From a virus, in IMG/VR virus record IMGVR_UViG_3300031839_000122, positions 1-38,017 of that record: a stretch of 38,017 nt of DNA; one strand, given 5' to 3'. The notes below the pieces were generated by a model. The model made no database searches. It had not been told where the DNA came from and saw only the letters and a list, made by a program, of their open reading frames with translations. A program made the translations under genes and the position numbers. Shown here one piece after another: positions 7,951 to 16,057 of this stretch. Within the stretch, counting starts at the first letter, position 1. Every line of letters starts with the position of its first letter.

Positions 7951-9837
7951 ATGCCATCTACTACTTCAAAATTAGAGAAATTAAATTTCAAGCCGGGGTT
8001 TCACCGAGAGTCTACTCAGTATTCTGAGGAGGGCAAGTGGTTTGATGGTGATCGGGTCAGATTTAGAGAAGGTAAACCTGAAAATTTAAGGGGGTATCAA
8101 AAATTTATTGATAACTCTTTTATTGGAATAGCAAGAGATTTGCTTGCATGGACAAATAATAATACAGAAAAACTTTTAGGGTTTGGCACTGAAAGTAAAT
8201 TATACGTTGTATATAGTGATTTTCCTTATGATGTAACACCAATTGTCAGCACTGTTAGTATTGGAGATTTAGGAACTGGAGGAAGTTTCAATACTGCTGC
8301 TGGATCACCTTTAATTGAAGTTAGTTCTAATAATAATGGTCGAGCCGTTGGTGACTTTGTAGAATTTTCTAATACATCTATTAATGGATTTGGAACAGAT
8401 GGCTTAGACTTTTCTGCCTCTTCTTTCGGTGGTCCAACCTTTGAGGTTGTTAGTGTTCAAGGATTAAATAATTTCTTTATTAGTGTAACTAGCATAGCTA
8501 CTAGCACTGAAACAAATCAAGGTAGTGGAGTTGCATTCTTTTTATTAGCATCAGGTAAGTCAAATCCTATTCAAGGATTAGGATATGGTGCTGGTGTATA
8601 TAATGCAGGTGCTTCTGCAACAGGAGAAAGAGCTTGGAATAGCCCGGCAGAATCTTCTAATATTGTTTTCTTAGGAACACAGTGGTCTTTAGACAACTTT
8701 GGTGAAGATTTATTAGCAGCTAGAGCGGGGGGACAGTTAATTCACTGGGATGCTACGGCTAGTTTAACCCCTGTTAGAGCAAGTATTGTACCAACATCTC
8801 CAGAGCAGATAAATAGCATTGTTATTTCTCCCAACGATAGACATGTTATTGCTTTAGGTACGGAAGAGTTTGCAACATCTGTATTTAATCCATTACTAGT
8901 AAGATGGTCTGATCAAGAAAGTTTTTCTAACTGGACTCCTTCAGTTTCTTCTACATCAGGTGAGCTACAGTTAATTGATGGTACTAGAATTATAGGAGGT
9001 GTGCGAGGACGTAATGCTATTCTTATTTACACTGACAATGCTCTATATACTTTACAGTATGTTGGTCCTCCGTTTACTTTTAGATTAGCTCAAGTCGGTA
9101 CGAACTGTGGTTTAATTGGTCTACATGCTGCAATTGATGTTGGTGGTAGAACATTCTGGATGGGCGATACTGATTTTTATGTCTTTGATGGTTCGGTTAA
9201 AAAATTAGATTGTACCATTAGAAGATTTTTATATGATGATTTTAATATGACTCAAAAGTCTAAAGTATTTGCAGGACTTAATTCTGAGTTTCATGAGGTT
9301 ATTTGGTTATATCCTAAAGAAGGATCAAATGAACCTAATGGTTATGTAATATATAATTATATGGAAAATACTTGGGTCTACGGAAGTAATTTTTATACTA
9401 CCTATATTGATGATTCTATTTTCCTTGATACGGTAGCAACTGGAGCAGTAAGCGGTACAGTTTCAACAACTAACCCACAGTACCTTTGGCTTAATGAGCC
9501 AACTTCTGTTTTCTCTGGTGATGGTCAAGCACTATCTTCTTTTATTGAAAGTGCTGATTTTGATATGGGTGATGGTGATGATATTATGTTTATGGATAGA
9601 ATTATTCCTGACTATGATATCAATCAAGGGACAATTAAATTTTCTTTAAATGTTAAAGATTTTCCTTCAGATTCTACAACGGAAGTTGGTCCTTTCGATA
9701 TAACAAATCAAACTAGAAAAATTGATATGAGGGCTAGGGGTAGACAGGCTAATGTTAGAGTATCAACGTCTGATATTAATACGTCTTGGAAATGGGGTAG
9801 TGTTAGAATAGCTATGCAACCAGCAGGTAAACGATAA
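7951..9837 (+). CDS. Tail hub / DNA-stabilisation protein (P22 gp10-like)
   Basis: The 628-aa protein starts with KLNFKPGFHRESTQYSEEGK and contains repeated beta-propeller-like blades, including GRNAILIYTDNALYTLQYVG, DVGGRTFWMGDTDFYVFDG and VIYNYMENTWVYG. This order resembles P22 gp10, which closes the tail channel below the adaptor and keeps DNA in the head, and related T7-like tail nozzle proteins. The C-terminal 100 residues form a beta domain (MDRIIPDYDINQGTIKFSL). Its TAA overlaps the next ATG (TAATG). Together with the SU10-like adaptor it defines a short-tailed virion. Homology to gp10 is judged from layout, not alignment. Confidence 0.7.
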   Translation: MPSTTSKLEKLNFKPGFHRESTQYSEEGKWFDGDRVRFREGKPENLRGYQKFIDNSFIGIARDLLAWTNNNTEKLLGFGTESKLYVVYSDFPYDVTPIVSTVSIGDLGTGGSFNTAAGSPLIEVSSNNNGRAVGDFVEFSNTSINGFGTDGLDFSASSFGGPTFEVVSVQGLNNFFISVTSIATSTETNQGSGVAFFLLASGKSNPIQGLGYGAGVYNAGASATGERAWNSPAESSNIVFLGTQWSLDNFGEDLLAARAGGQLIHWDATASLTPVRASIVPTSPEQINSIVISPNDRHVIALGTEEFATSVFNPLLVRWSDQESFSNWTPSVSSTSGELQLIDGTRIIGGVRGRNAILIYTDNALYTLQYVGPPFTFRLAQVGTNCGLIGLHAAIDVGGRTFWMGDTDFYVFDGSVKKLDCTIRRFLYDDFNMTQKSKVFAGLNSEFHEVIWLYPKEGSNEPNGYVIYNYMENTWVYGSNFYTTYIDDSIFLDTVATGAVSGTVSTTNPQYLWLNEPTSVFSGDGQALSSFIESADFDMGDGDDIMFMDRIIPDYDINQGTIKFSLNVKDFPSDSTTEVGPFDITNQTRKIDMRARGRQANVRVSTSDINTSWKWGSVRIAMQPAGKR

Positions 9838-10109
9838 TGTCTTTTTCATATCCTAACTTTAGTGTTAATTATAATATCACTGATGAAGAATTACTTCAAC
9901 TATATAATTCAATTAATACATGGGCATCAGAAATAAAATTTTTATTAGAGAGTAGAGACATAGAATTAGATGCTAGACCTTCAACTAAAATTTACTCTGT
10001 TGTAACTGTCACAGAGATAGGTAGACCTCAAAGTGGTTATGTAGCATACTCAGCTAGCTCTGGCAAGTTTAAAGGTTATGTAAATAATGCTTGGGTTGAT
10101 TTTCACTAG
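9837..10109 (+). CDS. Small conserved tail-module protein
   Basis: The 90-aa protein has a short N-terminal beta part, a helix rich in Ile/Leu/Trp (YNSINTWASEIKFLLESRDI) and a C-terminal segment (GRPQSGYVAYSASSGKFKG) ending in WVDFH. Small proteins of this form often follow the tail hub gene in marine podoviruses. The helix could oligomerise, and the GxVAYSxSSGKFKGYV end resembles the short beta motif at phage fibre attachment ends. It overlaps the hub stop by one base and is the last gene before a promoter. No biochemical function is known to me. Confidence 0.6.
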   Translation: MSFSYPNFSVNYNITDEELLQLYNSINTWASEIKFLLESRDIELDARPSTKIYSVVTVTEIGRPQSGYVAYSASSGKFKGYVNNAWVDFH

Positions 10110-10111
10110 TT

Positions 10112-10140
10112 TTGCATAAAACTAATTTTTATTGTATAAT
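10112..10140 (+). promoter_or_regulatory. Sigma70-type promoter ahead of internal virion proteins
   Basis: TTGCAT (10112-10117) and TATAAT (10135-10140) are 17 nt apart, in the AT-rich 59-nt gap between the small tail protein and the first ejection-protein gene. A GGAG ribosome site (10157-10160) precedes the ATG at 10169. The -10 matches consensus exactly and the -35 matches four of six bases. Confidence 0.6.
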
Positions 10141-10168
10141 ATATAAAATATAACTTGGAGAATTATAG

Positions 10169-12496
10169 ATGGTAGGAATGACGAATCAAAATGCTCCTTA
10201 TAGCGGCATAGCTGGATTGATGGCAGCAAAGGGGCGTTATGGGGATACAGAGCTTTTGCATGTTAGACCAGATGAGCTTGCTGGTCTTGCTAGTGTAGGT
10301 CAGTTAACTATTAATCCTGATACAGGACTACCTGAAGCATTTAGTTTTAAATCACTGTTGCCAGCCGTAGGTGCAATTGCTGGTAGTGTATTGCTTGGTC
10401 CCGGCATTGGCACAGCTATTGGAAGTGGTGCTTTCGGTGCTGGAATTGGTGCAGGTCTTGGTTCATTTGCTGGTGGACTTGCAGCAGGTCAATCACCAAC
10501 TGATGCTCTTATAGGTGGTTTAGTATCTGGTGCTACTAGTGGTATTATGGCGGGTATGATGGGTCCAAGTGCTGGTGAGCTAGCAGCAATTGGAGCAGAT
10601 GGTGCAACTACAGGGGCAGCTACATCTGGAGCTACTTCAGCAATTACTGACAGTACACCAATTGCATTTGGTCTTAATGCAGAGCAATTAGCTAACTTAA
10701 AGTATACACCATTAGATATTGCACAGTTTTCACAAGTAGCTGCTCAAGCTCCCGGTGCTACTGCTAATGTTCTTCCTGCAGCACAGGCAGCAGTAAAAGC
10801 AGCAGCCCCGTTGCAACAAGCGGTGCAGGTGCCACAGTTTGCAGGACAAGCAGGACAAGCAGGACAGCAAGTGGTTAATGTTCCTGCAGAATTAGCTAAA
10901 CAATCAGGAACTTCTTTTACAGCCCCATTTGCTGCTGGTGAGGTTCCAGCAACAACATTTGTTAGAGACTTTGGTGTAAAAGGTGCAGTAGCTGCTCAAG
11001 AAGCTTTACAAAAAGCGGGTCAGGCACCACTAACAACTACTCAAATGGCAGGTGCATTATTGCAAAGACCATCAACCTATACTCCCCTAGCATTCGGTGC
11101 GGTAGAAGGTTTGATGGCTCCTCCAGAATTTGATCCTAATGCAGATGAAGGTTTAGCTGCATTAGAAAGCACATATACTCCTAGAGATTTAAGAGTAACT
11201 GGTGGTGAATTTACTCAAGGAGATTTAAGTCAAGAGGATTATACTAGACTTGCTTTAGAGGGTGGACTTCAATCACCCTTAACACCATTTAGATATGAGG
11301 AAGAAGATACTGTTACATTAGCTGAGGGTGGAACACCCGAAGCAAAAGAAGTTGATACTCAGGTTGAAGAAGATACTGTAGCATCTGAAGAGAAAAGAAA
11401 AGAAGAAGAGATACTTCAGAAAAGAAAAGCAGCATCGGAGGTGGATAAATTTATTTCTAATGCGGTAGGAGGGGCAGCACTAGGTGCAATGATACAGGGT
11501 GGATTAAATCAAGACCCTGCTGCTATTGCAACTCCATATGGTCAAGGAGCACAACCAATTAATACAGGAGCTAATTTTGGATTTAATCAAGGTGGTCTTG
11601 TTGGCTTGTCTAATGGTGGCAGCACCAGCACAGGCTCAAAAAAAAATTCTACAGATAGTGTAAATATTCCTATATCTTTACAAGCTATGATGAAAAGATT
11701 AGGGGTTGAAGACCCTACTCCTTTTTTAGAGTTTGCACAAAAGACAAAACAGATTGAAAGTTCTGGTGGTGTTAATAGAATTAATCCTAACAGTAGTGCT
11801 AGAGGAGACTTTCAGTGGTTGACTAAAGTTAATCCTAAAGCAAAAAAAGGTGTGCATGGTTCAGTAAAAACTGCAGTTAATAGAACTATACTTTCATATA
11901 AAAAAGCAGGACAAAAGATACCAGAATGGTTAAAAACTTTAGATAATAATTCTACTAAGAGTACAAAAGATTTGGAAAAAAATGTATTATCTTTAACTCC
12001 TAATAAAGAATTAGACTTATTTTTTGGTAATATGAATTATGCAACAGGTAGTGATAAATATTTAAATAAGATTGCTAAAGGTGATAAAGGAGCAATGTAT
12101 GGTGCGTACAGTGACATACACCACACAAGAGGGAGAGAAGATACACCTACTAAACGGCTATCAATTAAAACATTTTATAGTGATATGCCTGAACAAATTC
12201 AAAGAGCAGAAGGTGGGCAGATACAATCATACTTTGAGGGTAAAGTTATTGGTCCCGGTGATGGGCAATCAGATCAAGTTTTATTTGATGTAGAGGGTAA
12301 TAATCCAGATATGGCATTGTTAAGCCCTGATGAATATGTTATACCTGCAGATGCGGTAGCTATGATTGGTAGTGGATCATCTAATGCAGGTGCAAAGAAA
12401 TTAGATGGCTTTGTTAAAAATATAAGAAAAGAAGCTACAGGAAAAACAAAACAACAAAAGCCTATTAAGCAAGGCTTAGAATCATTTCTAGCATAG
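10169..12496 (+). CDS. Internal virion (ejection) protein with lysozyme-like domain
   Basis: In this 775-aa protein, residues 25-54 carry a GDTELLHV...TINPDTGL segment also found in the 13726 gene. Residues 62-107 form a glycine-zipper membrane segment (LLGPGIGTAIGSGAFGAG). Residues 525-670 look like a soluble lytic transglycosylase: E530 in IESSGG is the probable catalytic glutamate, followed by INPNSSARGDFQWL. The C-terminal end has LLSPDEYVIPADAVAMIG and SSNAGAKKLDGFVKN, a tail common to marine phage ejection proteins. The likely job is to be ejected from the head, cross the envelope and cut peptidoglycan for DNA entry, as T7 gp16 does. It follows a promoter and a good GGAG site. Confidence 0.75.
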   Translation: MVGMTNQNAPYSGIAGLMAAKGRYGDTELLHVRPDELAGLASVGQLTINPDTGLPEAFSFKSLLPAVGAIAGSVLLGPGIGTAIGSGAFGAGIGAGLGSFAGGLAAGQSPTDALIGGLVSGATSGIMAGMMGPSAGELAAIGADGATTGAATSGATSAITDSTPIAFGLNAEQLANLKYTPLDIAQFSQVAAQAPGATANVLPAAQAAVKAAAPLQQAVQVPQFAGQAGQAGQQVVNVPAELAKQSGTSFTAPFAAGEVPATTFVRDFGVKGAVAAQEALQKAGQAPLTTTQMAGALLQRPSTYTPLAFGAVEGLMAPPEFDPNADEGLAALESTYTPRDLRVTGGEFTQGDLSQEDYTRLALEGGLQSPLTPFRYEEEDTVTLAEGGTPEAKEVDTQVEEDTVASEEKRKEEEILQKRKAASEVDKFISNAVGGAALGAMIQGGLNQDPAAIATPYGQGAQPINTGANFGFNQGGLVGLSNGGSTSTGSKKNSTDSVNIPISLQAMMKRLGVEDPTPFLEFAQKTKQIESSGGVNRINPNSSARGDFQWLTKVNPKAKKGVHGSVKTAVNRTILSYKKAGQKIPEWLKTLDNNSTKSTKDLEKNVLSLTPNKELDLFFGNMNYATGSDKYLNKIAKGDKGAMYGAYSDIHHTRGREDTPTKRLSIKTFYSDMPEQIQRAEGGQIQSYFEGKVIGPGDGQSDQVLFDVEGNNPDMALLSPDEYVIPADAVAMIGSGSSNAGAKKLDGFVKNIRKEATGKTKQQKPIKQGLESFLA

Positions 12497-12506
12497 GATG
12501 AAATAA

Positions 12507-13286
12507 ATGGTAGTTCTTACTGGTGATCAACAACAGTATTTGCAAAATACAGGCCAGACTTCTTTCACAGGTGTGGGTAGTGGTTTGGTACAGCCAACAG
12601 CAATACCTACAGCTACGGTGTCACCTGCTGTAACTACTCCAGTTCCTCCTCAACCTATTGGTCTTGTTAATAGAACTCCTCAAGGACCAGCACCCCAAAC
12701 TTCTTTACAAACTCCTTTAAGTTCTTTACCTCCTACTCCAACAAGCGGTAAGGGAGGTATGGGTGTGCCAGCACAACCATCCCAACTATCTACCGGTATG
12801 TCTACTACATCAGCTTTGCCTACCTCTCTGCCATTTCAAAGACCAAATTTAGTTCAACGTAGTTCAACGGATGCTATTAATGCTTCAGTTCCACCTGTAA
12901 GATCAGGTAAAGGTGGTGGAACACCTGCTCAACCAACAGGAGTTAATAGTTTATTTTCTCCTTCTTATACTCCTGCTGTATATGATACAGGTGATGCATA
13001 CAGTGGATCAGATTATGTAGCTGATTTCTTTAATATTGGTTCAGGTAATACAGCATCTCTACAGGCGTTGTCTACAGCTATTCAACCGGGTGCAATTGTA
13101 AGTGCGAATGAGGAAGATACTGGTCCCACAGATGCTGAAATTCAGGCACCAAAACCGGGAGAACCACTTGATTATTCAAATCAAGATTTTTCTGATGGTG
13201 ATAGCGGTGATGGTGATGATGGAGATGGTGGTGGAGATGACGGCGGTGGAGATGATGACGGTGGTGATGACGGTGATGATGAGTAG
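12507..13286 (+). CDS. Low-complexity virion-associated protein (Pro-rich start, Asp/Gly-rich end)
   Basis: The 259-aa protein is rich in Pro, Thr, Gln and Ser over its first 150 residues (PPQPIGLVNRTPQGP). Two related segments, SGKGGMGVPAQPS and SGKGGGTPAQPT, repeat inside it. The last 30 residues are almost only Asp and Gly, ending GDDE. It is probably largely disordered and strongly acidic at the end. An acidic tail could mimic DNA, bind divalent cations or keep the protein soluble inside the capsid. It lies between two ejection proteins, 10 nt after the first, with an AGGATGAAATAA leader, so a minor internal virion protein or assembly partner is the simplest reading. No family is recognised. 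Confidence 0.6.
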   Translation: MVVLTGDQQQYLQNTGQTSFTGVGSGLVQPTAIPTATVSPAVTTPVPPQPIGLVNRTPQGPAPQTSLQTPLSSLPPTPTSGKGGMGVPAQPSQLSTGMSTTSALPTSLPFQRPNLVQRSSTDAINASVPPVRSGKGGGTPAQPTGVNSLFSPSYTPAVYDTGDAYSGSDYVADFFNIGSGNTASLQALSTAIQPGAIVSANEEDTGPTDAEIQAPKPGEPLDYSNQDFSDGDSGDGDDGDGGGDDGGGDDDGGDDGDDE

Positions 13287-13295
13287 GGTAAATAA

Positions 13296-13724
13296 TTGAA
13301 GTTAATTAAAATAGAACCTAATTGCCTTGAAGCCACTTGGCCTTATGTTGTTGAGTTTATAAAAAAACCATTAAAGAGAACACAAGGTGAAAGAAGTTTA
13401 AATGACATCTATCAAGAACTACTATCAGACTATTTACAATTGTGGGTTGGTGCAGATGAAGAGGATGGAATTTTAGGTATTTGTATAACACAACTTATTA
13501 TTTATCCACAGTATAAAGTTTTGGCTATGCCTTACATAGGTACAAAACCACATACAATTCACAAATGGTTTGATTATGGAATGAGTGAAGATTCTCCAAT
13601 TATTAAATTTGCAAGAGAACTAGGTGTAAAAAAACTTGAAGGATATGCTAGGGATGGTTGGTTAAAGTTTACACCTAAGTATGATTTTAAAAAATATACA
13701 ACAGTTATTACAAGGGAACTATAG
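13296..13724 (+). CDS. GNAT-like small protein between ejection genes
   Basis: The 142-aa protein starts at TTG 13296; no ATG fits better, and an AGGGTAAATAA leader precedes it. The sequence has the strand-helix order of an N-acetyltransferase fold: an initial MKLIKIEPNCLEATWPYVVEF, a central ILGICITQLIIYPQYKVLAM strand pair, and a final KKLEGYARDGWLKFTPKYDF region like the last GNAT strands. The acetyl-CoA pyrophosphate loop (Q/RxxGxG/A) is not evident, so it may not be an active enzyme. Proteins of this type are common beside internal virion genes of podoviruses, in the position of T7 gp13, and may help assemble the core. Fold call is tentative. Confidence 0.6.
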   Translation: MKLIKIEPNCLEATWPYVVEFIKKPLKRTQGERSLNDIYQELLSDYLQLWVGADEEDGILGICITQLIIYPQYKVLAMPYIGTKPHTIHKWFDYGMSEDSPIIKFARELGVKKLEGYARDGWLKFTPKYDFKKYTTVITREL

Positions 13725-13725
13725 A

Positions 13726-16044
13726 ATGTCTGTAAAAAATATTGTTTCTAAATTATCTACTCCAGAAAAGATTGAGCTATACAATTGTTTGTATGTTGAT
13801 CTTGCTGGTAAGGGTATTGATGGAGATACTGAGTTAGCCCATGTTAATGTCGAAGAGATGCAAGTTCTTCGGGACATGGGCGGTTCAGGAACAATTAATC
13901 CTCACACAGGTTTGATTCAGTTTGGTGGTGGATCGGGTGGTGGTTCTCCTGCACCTGCTCCCTCGCAGTCAACCGTTACCAAAGAAACTATTCCTGAAGA
14001 ATTAAAACCATATGTTACTGATGTTCTAGAAAAAGCACAAGCTCTTCAAGAAAGAAGAGAAGAGGAAGGATATGTTCCCTTTTCTGGTCCTCGTATTGCT
14101 AAATTTTCTCCAGAGCAGGAACAAGCTTTTGCGGGAGTACAAGATCTACAGGGAGCGAGTCAACCATACTTTAGAACGGCAGAGGCATTAACTGCTTCAA
14201 GTGCATTTGCTCCTAATGCAGCATCTGTTGGTCAGTTTATGAATCCTTATATACAAAATGTAATAGACATTCAAACAAGAGAAGCAGAAAGAACGGCTGA
14301 TGTTGAAAGACAACGATTAGCTAAAAGAGGTGTAGATGCTGGAGCATTTGGTGGCTCTCGTCAGGCTATTTTAGAATCAGAAGCAAATAGAAATCTTCAG
14401 CAAAAACTTGGAGATATTCAAGCTAGAGGATTGGCGGCTGCATTTGAAGATGCACAGAACAGACTTGCACAACAGAGAAATAGAGAAAGAAGTGCTGGTC
14501 AACAATTTGCTTCTTTAGCTAGTGCAGTGCCAGCACAAACTCTTAGAGAGATAACTGCATTAGAAACTGTTGGAGCAACTAGAAGAGATGTAGGTCAGCA
14601 AGCCTTGGATATTGCTCAACAAGAATATGAAGTTGCCAGAACATTTCCTGAAAGAACTCTGCAAGACTATCAATCTATTATTAGGGGATACTCTGCTCCT
14701 ATTCCAGCTAGTACTGTTCAGAGAACAACAGGAACTGCAGCAACACCGTCTGCCTTACAACAAGTTGGTGGACTTGGATTAGCTGCTCTTGGTACGGCTG
14801 GTGCGTTTGGTGCTTTTAAGAAAGAAGGTGGACTAGTGGGTCTTGCTGGTGGTGGTAAGATTGGAAAGTATGCTGACATCCCCGGACGCATTGGTGGTCC
14901 GGGTATTTTTGGTAATGCTCAACAATATCAAGTACCCTCTATTCCTGTTATTGATCCGGGTCCACAGTTTTTAGATCAATATGGAAGAGCACAAAATTTG
15001 CAAGTAGAAAGAATGAGAGAAGCATTTCAGGAAAAAGAAAGACTAAGACAGCAGCAAAATCCTTTGCTAGTGCCGACACAGACGCAAGAGAGTAAAGATT
15101 ATTTAACAGCACTAAAAGGTATTGATTTTGCCAAACGAAAAACTGATGTAGAAGAAGCATATGCTAAAGAAGAAGGTGATATCGAAAGAGATAAATATCT
15201 TGCCCTTGCTAAAGCAGGTCTAGGTATATTATCAGCAAATCCTGCGGGTAAGAATCCCCTTCAAGCAATAGCATCTGGATTTTTAGAATCCAAAGCATTG
15301 GGGGATTTAAAAGATAGTTATAAAGATGAAAGAAAACTGTTAAGAGAACGAAGAAAAGATTTACAAGGCATTGAAGATAAGAAGCTAGCAAATATGGCTG
15401 GAGTGGCTAATTTAACACAGGCTCAAGCTGACGCTGTAAGACAAGCAGAAATTGCTAAAATAACTAATCAAATGGGAACGCTTGATGATAAAGGAAAATT
15501 AGCAAAAACATTTGGTGAGGTTGCTGATAAGGTGAGTCAGGCCTCTCTTGAGATAGGAAAAATTCGAGCAGATAAAACATATAATCAAGCCAAAGCTGCT
15601 GCTAAGAAAGCTGATCGAATATCAAAAAGTAAAGATCATAGAGAAAGAGAGGCTTTGAAACAAGCTAACATTCTTATTAATACTGCTCCCTTTATGCAAA
15701 CTCAAGAAATAACAAACACTGATGGTACTACATCTACAGTATCACAAATTAATCAAGGTAAATTTAGAGGCACTTTCGGTGAAAAAGCGGAAGTACAAGC
15801 TGTAGAAGAGAACATGACACTTGTTAGGTCAATGATGGGTAAACTGGCTAGAGAAGTTGGAGAGGACGGTGCTAGTCTTTCTGTTAAGTTTGGTGGTCAA
15901 GTACTAAGAACTCCTTCTATATTAAGGGATAGAGAAAAGATACAACAATTGTATGAGGAATATTTAACAGGGAAAAAGACTGTAGGTTCCTCGGCAAAAG
16001 GGACACCTCCACCACCACCCGGTTCTGTTACCGTTGGCCCATAA
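13726..16044 (+). CDS. Internal virion protein B
   Basis: The start is taken as the ATG at 13726, 1 nt after the preceding TAG; an in-frame ATG at 13681 lies inside the previous gene. The product is 772 aa. Residues 33-63 hold GDTELAHV and GSGTINPHTGL, matching the first ejection protein. Residues 90-350 are helical and Gln/Ala/Arg-rich (EREAERTADVERQRLAKRGV-like), and a glycine-rich patch GGLVGLAGGGKIG follows near residue 370. The C-terminal half is charged and helical, ending in a poly-Pro stretch. Long helices and low catalytic content suggest a core or ejection protein like T7 gp14/gp15. It lies between two other candidate ejection genes. Confidence 0.65.
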   Translation: MSVKNIVSKLSTPEKIELYNCLYVDLAGKGIDGDTELAHVNVEEMQVLRDMGGSGTINPHTGLIQFGGGSGGGSPAPAPSQSTVTKETIPEELKPYVTDVLEKAQALQERREEEGYVPFSGPRIAKFSPEQEQAFAGVQDLQGASQPYFRTAEALTASSAFAPNAASVGQFMNPYIQNVIDIQTREAERTADVERQRLAKRGVDAGAFGGSRQAILESEANRNLQQKLGDIQARGLAAAFEDAQNRLAQQRNRERSAGQQFASLASAVPAQTLREITALETVGATRRDVGQQALDIAQQEYEVARTFPERTLQDYQSIIRGYSAPIPASTVQRTTGTAATPSALQQVGGLGLAALGTAGAFGAFKKEGGLVGLAGGGKIGKYADIPGRIGGPGIFGNAQQYQVPSIPVIDPGPQFLDQYGRAQNLQVERMREAFQEKERLRQQQNPLLVPTQTQESKDYLTALKGIDFAKRKTDVEEAYAKEEGDIERDKYLALAKAGLGILSANPAGKNPLQAIASGFLESKALGDLKDSYKDERKLLRERRKDLQGIEDKKLANMAGVANLTQAQADAVRQAEIAKITNQMGTLDDKGKLAKTFGEVADKVSQASLEIGKIRADKTYNQAKAAAKKADRISKSKDHREREALKQANILINTAPFMQTQEITNTDGTTSTVSQINQGKFRGTFGEKAEVQAVEENMTLVRSMMGKLAREVGEDGASLSVKFGGQVLRTPSILRDREKIQQLYEEYLTGKKTVGSSAKGTPPPPPGSVTVGP

Positions 16045-16057
16045 ATAGGAATATTAA

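Noticed and set aside
13102-13299. Met/Val-rich small frame over the Asp-rich tail
   Set aside because: A frame-shifted reading of GAT/GGT codons at the end of the 12507 gene.
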